Assembly (NCBI RefSeq): GCF_030323265.1
Contig: NZ_CP104992.1
Span: 1,177,501 to 1,241,500, forward strand
DNA from: Terrirhizobium terrae
GTDB lineage: Bacteria > Pseudomonadota > Alphaproteobacteria > Rhizobiales > Rhizobiaceae
Direction of reading: 5' to 3'
DNA length: 64,000 nt
A model generated the notes under the pieces. The model did not search any database. It was not told the origin of the DNA and saw only the letters and a program-made list of their open reading frames with translations. How positions within the stretch are numbered: position 1 is the stretch's first letter; every line of letters starts with the position of its first letter. Of the stretch, positions 57,301-64,000 are shown piece after piece. The position numbers and the translations under genes are program-made.

Positions 57301-60300
57301 CAACGACGCACCGGTCGCGACCAATGATACGTTCACCACGCCGGAAGACACGGCGATCACCATCGACGTACGCGCCAATGACAGTGACGTGGATGGCGAT
57401 GCCCTGACGGTGACGGCCATCAACGGCACCGCGATTGCGACCGGCCAGTCCATCGCGATCACCGGCGGCTACATTCGCCTCGATGCGGATGGAAGACTGA
57501 GCTTCACGCCGAACGCCAATTTCAACGGCGCGGTCAGCTTCAGCTACACCGTCTCTGACGGCAATGGAGGCACTGCCACGGCAACCGTCAACGGCACCGT
57601 GACGGCGGTCAATGACGCACCGGTCTCGTCCAATGTCAGCATCTCGACGGCCGAGGATACGCCGTTCAGCGGCACGCTTTCGGCCACCGATGTCGATGGC
57701 GATACGATCACCTTCGCGGCCGGCACCACGACGCCCGCCAACGGCTCCGTGACCATCAATGCCAACGGCACCTATACCTATACGCCGAACGCCAATTACA
57801 ACGGCAGCGACACGTTCAGCTTCGTCGTGACCGACCCGAACGGCGGACGCAACGAGTATACGGTCACCGTCACTGTCACAGGTGAGAACGATGCGCCGGT
57901 CGGCACGCCGCTGCCCAACCGGACCGCCAATGACGGCGCCAGCGTCAATTTCGACGTCTCCAGCTTCTTCTCCGATGCCGATAACGACACGCTGACCTAT
58001 GCTCAGACCGGCCTGCCGAGCGGGCTCAGCATCACCGCCGCCGGCGTCATCACCGGCACGATCGACAACCAGGCGAGCCAGGGCGGCGTGAACGGCGTCT
58101 ACACGGTGACGGTCACGGTCTCCGACGGAAACGGCGGAACTGCACAGCAGACATTCACGCTGACGGTGTCGAACCCGGCACCGATCGCGGTCAACGATAC
58201 CGCGACGACGGCAGAAGACACGGCCGTCACCATCAATGTGCTGGCGAATGACAGCGATCCGGACGGCGACCCGCTGACCATCACCTCGGCGACGGCGGCG
58301 CACGGATCTGTGACGATCCTTGCCAATGGCCAGATTTCCTACCTGCCTTCGGCCAACTATAACGGCACGGATACGATCACCTACACGATCTCCGACGGCA
58401 ATGGCGGCACGGCAACCGGTACGGTGACGGTGACCGTCACCCCGGTCAACGACGACCCAGTCGGCAGCCCGATCGCCGACCGTACCCGCAATGACGGCGA
58501 CACCGACAGCCTCGACCTATCCGCCTTCTTCTCCGATCCCGAAGGCGGCGCGCTGACCTATACCGTCGAGGGTCTTCCAGCCGGCCTGACGCTGAGCGGC
58601 AGCACGATCTCCGGCGACATCGCCGCCGATGCCTCCGGGCCGACCGGCGAGCGTGTCTATACCGTTCGCGTCACGGCATCCGATGGTGCCGGCGGCACCG
58701 CCGTGATCACGTTCAGCTATACCGTTCTCAACATTCCACCGGTCGCCAATGACGACGCGGTGACGACCAACGAAGACACGCCGGTCGATATCGATATTCT
58801 CGACAACGACACGGATCCGGATGGCGATGCGGCCGAGGTGATCCGCGTCAACAATCAGGTCCTGACACCCAATGGTGCTGCGGTCGAGACCACCCATGGA
58901 TCGGTGCGGCTGATCGAGAACCCGGACGGCAGCCAGTTCCTGCGCTTCACGCCCGACGCCGACTATAACGGCCAGGAGAGCTTCAGCTACACGATCGACG
59001 ACGGCAATGGCGGCTTGGATACGGCAACGGTGACCGTCACCGTTCTGCCGGTCAACGACACCCCTACCCCGACCCAGCCGATCCCCGACCGGGTGCGCGC
59101 CGATGGCCAGTCCTTCACCTATGATGTCGCCGATTTCTTCACCGATCCGGACGGCGACGACCTGACCTTCACCATTACCGGCCTACCGGCTGGCCTGTCA
59201 TACAATGCCGCGACCGGCCTGATCTTCGGCAATATCGACCGCAATGCCAGCCAGGGCGGCAATAACGGGGTCTATACGATCACGATCACCGCCACCGACG
59301 GCACGACGTCGACCCCGGCGCAAACGTTCGAGCTGACCGTCACCAATCCCGGCCCGACGGCAAACAACGATACGGCAACCGTCAACGAAGACACGTCGAT
59401 CACCATCAATCCGCTCGCCAACGACACCGATCCCGACGGCGATACGCTGACGATTACGGCCGCAAGTGCCGGCAATGGCAGCGTCACGATCAACGCCGAC
59501 GGCACGATCACCTATGTTCCGCAACTGAACTTCAACGGCGTCGACACGATCGTCTACACGATCTCCGATGGCGACGGCGGCGTCTCGACGGCAACGATCC
59601 GGGTCACGGTGACCCCGGTCAACGACAATCCGACCTCGGACCCGATCCCCGACCAGTATGACAGCGACGGCCAGACGGTCAGCTATGATGTCAGCCCGTA
59701 TTTCGACGATATCGACGGCGAGGCATTGAGCTTTACCGCGCAAGGCCTACCGCCGGGCCTCTCGATGGACGCTGCCGGCCGTATTACCGGAACGCTGGCC
59801 GCCAACGCTTCCAATACCGATCCCTACACCGTCGAGATCACCGCATCGGACGGCAATGGCGGCACCACTATCCGCACCATCACCTGGTACGTCACCAACC
59901 TGCCGCCGAAGGCCTTCAACGACACGCTGACGTTAGGCGAAAACGCATCCGGCAGCGGTAATGTCCTGAGCAATGACCAGGATCCGGACAACGATCCCCT
60001 GAGCGTCGACCAGGTCGAAGGCGCGAGCGTCAATGTCGGCGTGGCCGTGGAAGGCTCAAATGGCGGCACGTTCGTCATCAACGCCAACGGCACATACACG
60101 TTCAACCCGGGCACCGACTTCGACGACATGTCCGTCGGCGATCCGCCGCGCACGACGACGATCACCTATCGCGTCACCGACGGCACGAATGTCGATACCG
60201 CGACGATCACCGTCACCATCAACGGCGTCAACGACGCCCCGACTGCCGATACGATCCCGAACTATACGCGCGCGGACGGCCAGTCGCTGACCGACCATCC

Positions 60301-63300
60301 CCTGCATCTCGGCGCCTTCTTCCAGGATATCGATGCCAACGACACGCTGACCTTCACGCAGAACGGTCTGCCGCAGGGCCTGACAATGGCCGCCGACGGT
60401 ACGATCACCGGCGAGATCGCAAACGATGCCAGCCAGGGCGGACCGGAGGGCGACGGCGTCTATACGGTCACCATCACCGCCTCCGACGGTCGAGGCGGAA
60501 CGGTAATCCAGACCTTCAGCTTCACCGTCACCAATCCTGCCCCAACGGCCGGCAACGATACGGTCGTGACCGGCGAAGACGAGCCCGTCACCTTCGACCC
60601 GATCACCGGCGATGGCACGACGAGCGGTGCCTTGGGAGCCGATACCGACCCGGATGGCGACACGCTGTCCATCGACCCGGATTTTGCGCCCGTCGCCGGC
60701 AACGGCACGGTCGTCGTAAATCCGGACGGCACGCTGACCTACACACCGAATGCCAATTACAACGGCACCGACACGATCGTCTATCGCGTTACCGACGACC
60801 AGGGCGGGGTCAGCACCGGCATCATCACCGTCTCCGTCGATGCCGAGAACGATCCGCCGATCTCCTCGCCGATCGCCGATGTCGAGCGCAATGACGGCGA
60901 GACGATCAGCTTCGACGTCTCCGGCAATTTCGTCGATCCCGAAGGCGAGCCGCTGACCTATACCGCGACCGGCCTGCCGCCGGGCCTTTCGATCGATCCC
61001 GAAACCGGCGTCATTTCCGGCAGGATCGACCCCGGCGCCTCCGGCCCGAACGGTATCAGCAGCTTCGTCGTGACCATCACCGCGACAGACCCGGACGAAG
61101 GCAGCGTCTCCGAGACCTTCACCTACACGATCAGGAATGTCGCGCCGAATGCCGAGAACGACGCGGTCACGACCAATGAAGACACACCGGTCGATATCGA
61201 CATCCTTGCCAATGACACGGATGGGGACGGCGATACCGACACGGTCATTCGGGTGGAAGGCGTCAATCTGACGATCGGCGGTCCGGCTGTCATGACCGCC
61301 AACGGTTCCGTCCAACTGGTGCTCAATGCGGCCGGCCGCGAAGTGCTGCGCTTCACGCCCAACGCCAATTTCAACGGGACGGAATCCTTCGCCTATACGA
61401 TCGGCGACGGCAATGGTGGCACCGACAGCGCGACTGTCACGGTGACCGTCACGCCCGTCAACGATGCGCCGGTGGCGACGCCCATTCCGGACCGCACGCA
61501 GGTCGACGGCTCTGCCTTCAGCCTCGATGTCCGTCCCTATTTCAGCGATGTCGACGGCCAGACGCTCACCTACACGGTTGGTGCGCTTCCGCCCGGCCTC
61601 ACGTTCGATCCGGCAACCGGCCTGATCAGCGGCACGCTTGACGCGAGTGCATCGCAGGGGAGCCCCTATACGATCACCGTCACGGCGAGTGACGGCACTG
61701 CCTCGGTTTCCGACAGCTTCGTCTTCACCGTCACCAATCCGGCGCCCGGCGCTGCAAACGACACGGTCGATGCGACCGAAGACACGCCCGTCACCTTCAA
61801 CCCTATCACCGGCGAAGGCACGGCGAGTGGCGATGCCGGCGAGGATATCGATCCGGACGGCGATCCGCTGACCATCACCCAGATCGACGGACAGGCGATC
61901 GCAGTCGGCCAGACGATCGCAGTCGCCGGCGGCAGCGTTACGCTCGCCGACGCGGACGGCAACCTGACCTTCACTCCGACGCTGAACTTCAACGGCACGG
62001 TCGGCTTCACCTACCGCGTCAGCGACGGCAATGGCGGCTTCTCCGATGCCTCGGTGACGCTCAACATCGCCGCCGTCAACGACGTTCCGGTCGTCGATCT
62101 GAACGGCACGGCAACCGGCGGCACCGGCAATCAGGTCTCCTTCATCGAAGGGGACGCGCCGGTTCAGATCGTCACGCCGGATGCGATCGTCTCCGATATC
62201 GAGGGCGGCGTCGTTTCGCTCGACGTTAACCTAGCGGGCTTTGCCGATGGCGGCAGCGAGATCATCCATCTGAACGGCGCCGTCGACATCATCGTCGGCA
62301 CGGCGTCCAGCGGCACGATCGCCTTCGGCGGCACGACCTTCTTCTACAGCTACAATGGCAGCAACGCGCTGCATTTCGAAAACGCTGCAGGTCCGTCCGT
62401 TCCCATGCCGGATGCCGCTGCGAGCGCCTTGCTGCGCGCCCTGCAATACGAAAACCGCGACGACAATCTGACGGCCGGCGACCGTACGCTGACGATCTCG
62501 GTGACCGACAACCAGAACGCCACGACGCAAGCTGTGGCGACGGTCAGCGTCGGCGCGGTCAACGATCCGCCGGTCGCAGTGAACGACAATGCCACGACGG
62601 GCGAGAACACGCCGATCACCAGCGGCCCGAGCGTGCTCGGCAATGACAGCGATGCGGAAGGCACGACACTGACGGTGATCGCGGTCGGCGCGGGCAATCC
62701 GGGCGACGCGATCGACGGCTCTGACGGCGGCAGCTTCGTGATCGCCGCCGACGGCACCTATACGTTCGATCCCGGCACCGAGTTCGACGACCTGCAGGTG
62801 GGCGAGAGCCGCACCACGAGCGTGACCTACACGATCTCCGACGGCCAGGGTGGCACCGCAACCGCGACTCTCACCATCACCGTGACGGGCGAAAACGATG
62901 CGCCGGTCGGCGGCGATTTCACGCTCGACGCCACCGAGGACACGACCGCGACCGGCTTCCTGCCCGTTACCGATATCGATGGCGGTCCGCTCACCTATGC
63001 GGTGACCGGCCAGCCGGCCAACGGCACGATTACGATCGGCACGGATGGCAGCTATACCTATGTCCCGGCCGCCAATTTCTCCGGCGCGGACAGCTTCACC
63101 TATACGGTCAATGATGGCCGCACGACCGTGACCTTCACGGTTACCGTCAATGTAGAAAACGTCGAGGACCCGCCGGTCGGCGAAATCCCGAACCAAACCT
63201 ATGACGATGCAGAGGACGTCTCGCTCGACGTCTCGCAGTTCTTCACCGATGCCGACGGCGACACACTGACCTTCAGCCAGACCGGTCTGCCGGAAGGCCT

Positions 63301-64000
63301 GACGATGGCCGCCGATGGCACCATCACCGGCACGCTCGAAAGCGATGCGTCGCAGGTAGCGGGCGGTGTCTATGTCGTCACCGTGACCGTCAGCGACGGC
63401 CAGACTGGCGGAACGATCACCCGCGATTTCACCATCACCGTGTCCAACCCGGCCCCGGTCGCCCAGAACGACGCGATCACGACCGGAGAAAACACGCCCG
63501 CCACCGGCTCGGTCTTTGCCAATAACGGCTCCGGCACCGACAGCGACCCGGATGGCGATACGATCACCGTCTCCGCTGTGAACGGCAATGCCTCCGGTGT
63601 CGGTACGAGCATCATCGGCACCGCCGGCGGCAGCTTCACCATTGCGGCAGGCGGCGGCTACACGTTCAATCCGGGTACGGATTTCGACGATCTTGCCGCC
63701 GGCGAAAGCCGCACGACAAGCGTGACCTACACGATCTCTGACGGCCAGGGTGGCACCTCGACGGCGACCTTCACGGTCACGGTCACTGGCGCAAACGACG
63801 CGCCGATCGGTGCTGACGCCACGATCGACGTGACCGAGGATACGCCCTTCAGCGGCACCCTGCCCGTTGCCACCGATGCGGAAGGCCAGCCGCTGACCTA
63901 TGCCGCCGGCAGCCAGCCCGACAATGGCCGCGTCGTCGTCAATGCCGATGGCACCTATACCTATACGCCCGACCCGAACTTCAACGGCGAGGACTCGTTC
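45394..64000 (+). CDS. giant LEPR-XLL/DUF4347 cadherin-repeat surface protein (3' end off the window, one frameshift)
   Basis: More than 6,200 codons, still open at base 64000. I choose ATG 45394 because GGGAGG sits 8 bases upstream; TTG 45340 and ATG 45388 are badly spaced. There is no Sec signal. A basic stretch (KKDKKKTKSKRG) leads to LEQRIAFDAAGAAT (residues 39-52), which matches the LEPR-XLL motif of giant proteins. DUF4347 follows (about 45715-46200: VVVVDSSVPDYESLLQGI, HIISHGDEGRLYLGS, DIMIYGCDFARGELGQ), then a propeller-like region (46210-46980), an SdrD-B-like domain (47000-47330) and dozens of cadherin/Ig/VCBS-like modules with DxDxDG calcium-type loops (NDSDVDGD, DSDPDGDP). The frame slips near 56455; removing one T restores NDSDVDGDPLTVTRINGTA. 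Likely a secreted adhesin or matrix protein exported by the divergent TolC/HlyD/M50 operon. Confidence 0.88.

Overview
This window comes from a chromosome-like, GC-rich alphaproteobacterial replicon, almost certainly Rhizobiaceae (Rhizobium/Agrobacterium type). The markers are an lpiA-acvB pair, a chvE-gguA-gguB sugar importer with gguC, rhizobial hut gene order, a TGA-N9-TCA iron-responsive operator of the RirA type, and a paired-hairpin intergenic repeat like the rhizobial RIME elements. I see no insertion sequence, phage, tRNA, rRNA or CRISPR array.

Layout. 1-5379 (minus): periplasmic PAN/alpha-2-macroglobulin protein, cut by the left edge. 5589-6511 (plus): MetF-like reductase. 6727-7806 (plus): membrane acyltransferase. 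7873-8538 (minus): TerC-family membrane protein. 8825-12811 (minus): lpiA-acvB, which make and turn over lysyl-phosphatidylglycerol. 13119-20887 (minus): sugar oxidation and import operon (gguC, Gfo/Idh sugar dehydrogenase, IlvD/Edd sugar-acid dehydratase, chvE, gguA, gguB). 21196-26582 (plus): a divergent ytfQ-ytfR-ytfT-yjfF furanose-type ABC importer and a GntR/FadR regulator. 26593-33082: histidine utilisation, with hutF divergent from hutI-hutH-hutU-hutD. 33189-34148: siderophore-interacting flavoreductase with a candidate RirA operator.

The right-hand 30 kb is the unusual part. 34448-39105 encodes a protein that is almost entirely 192 in-phase copies of an eight-residue unit, with a second-order period of 7+10 octads. 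Convergent to it is a minus-strand operon (44956 down to 39140): a TolC-like outer-membrane lipoprotein, a HlyD-type adaptor, a GAF-HlyD adaptor, and a PqqD-like/M50 site-2-protease/HlyD fusion. No ABC ATPase is present. Divergent from that operon is a giant gene (45394 past 64000, more than 6,200 codons). It has a LEPR-XLL-like N-terminus, a DUF4347 domain and dozens of cadherin/Ig-like modules. I read these genes as a candidate export system dedicated to giant surface proteins.

Sequence quality matters here. About twenty single-base indels interrupt otherwise well conserved genes, many of them in short homopolymers. I annotate such loci as one gene each and give the break points. Sequencing or assembly error is more likely than true gene decay, but the sequence alone cannot prove it.
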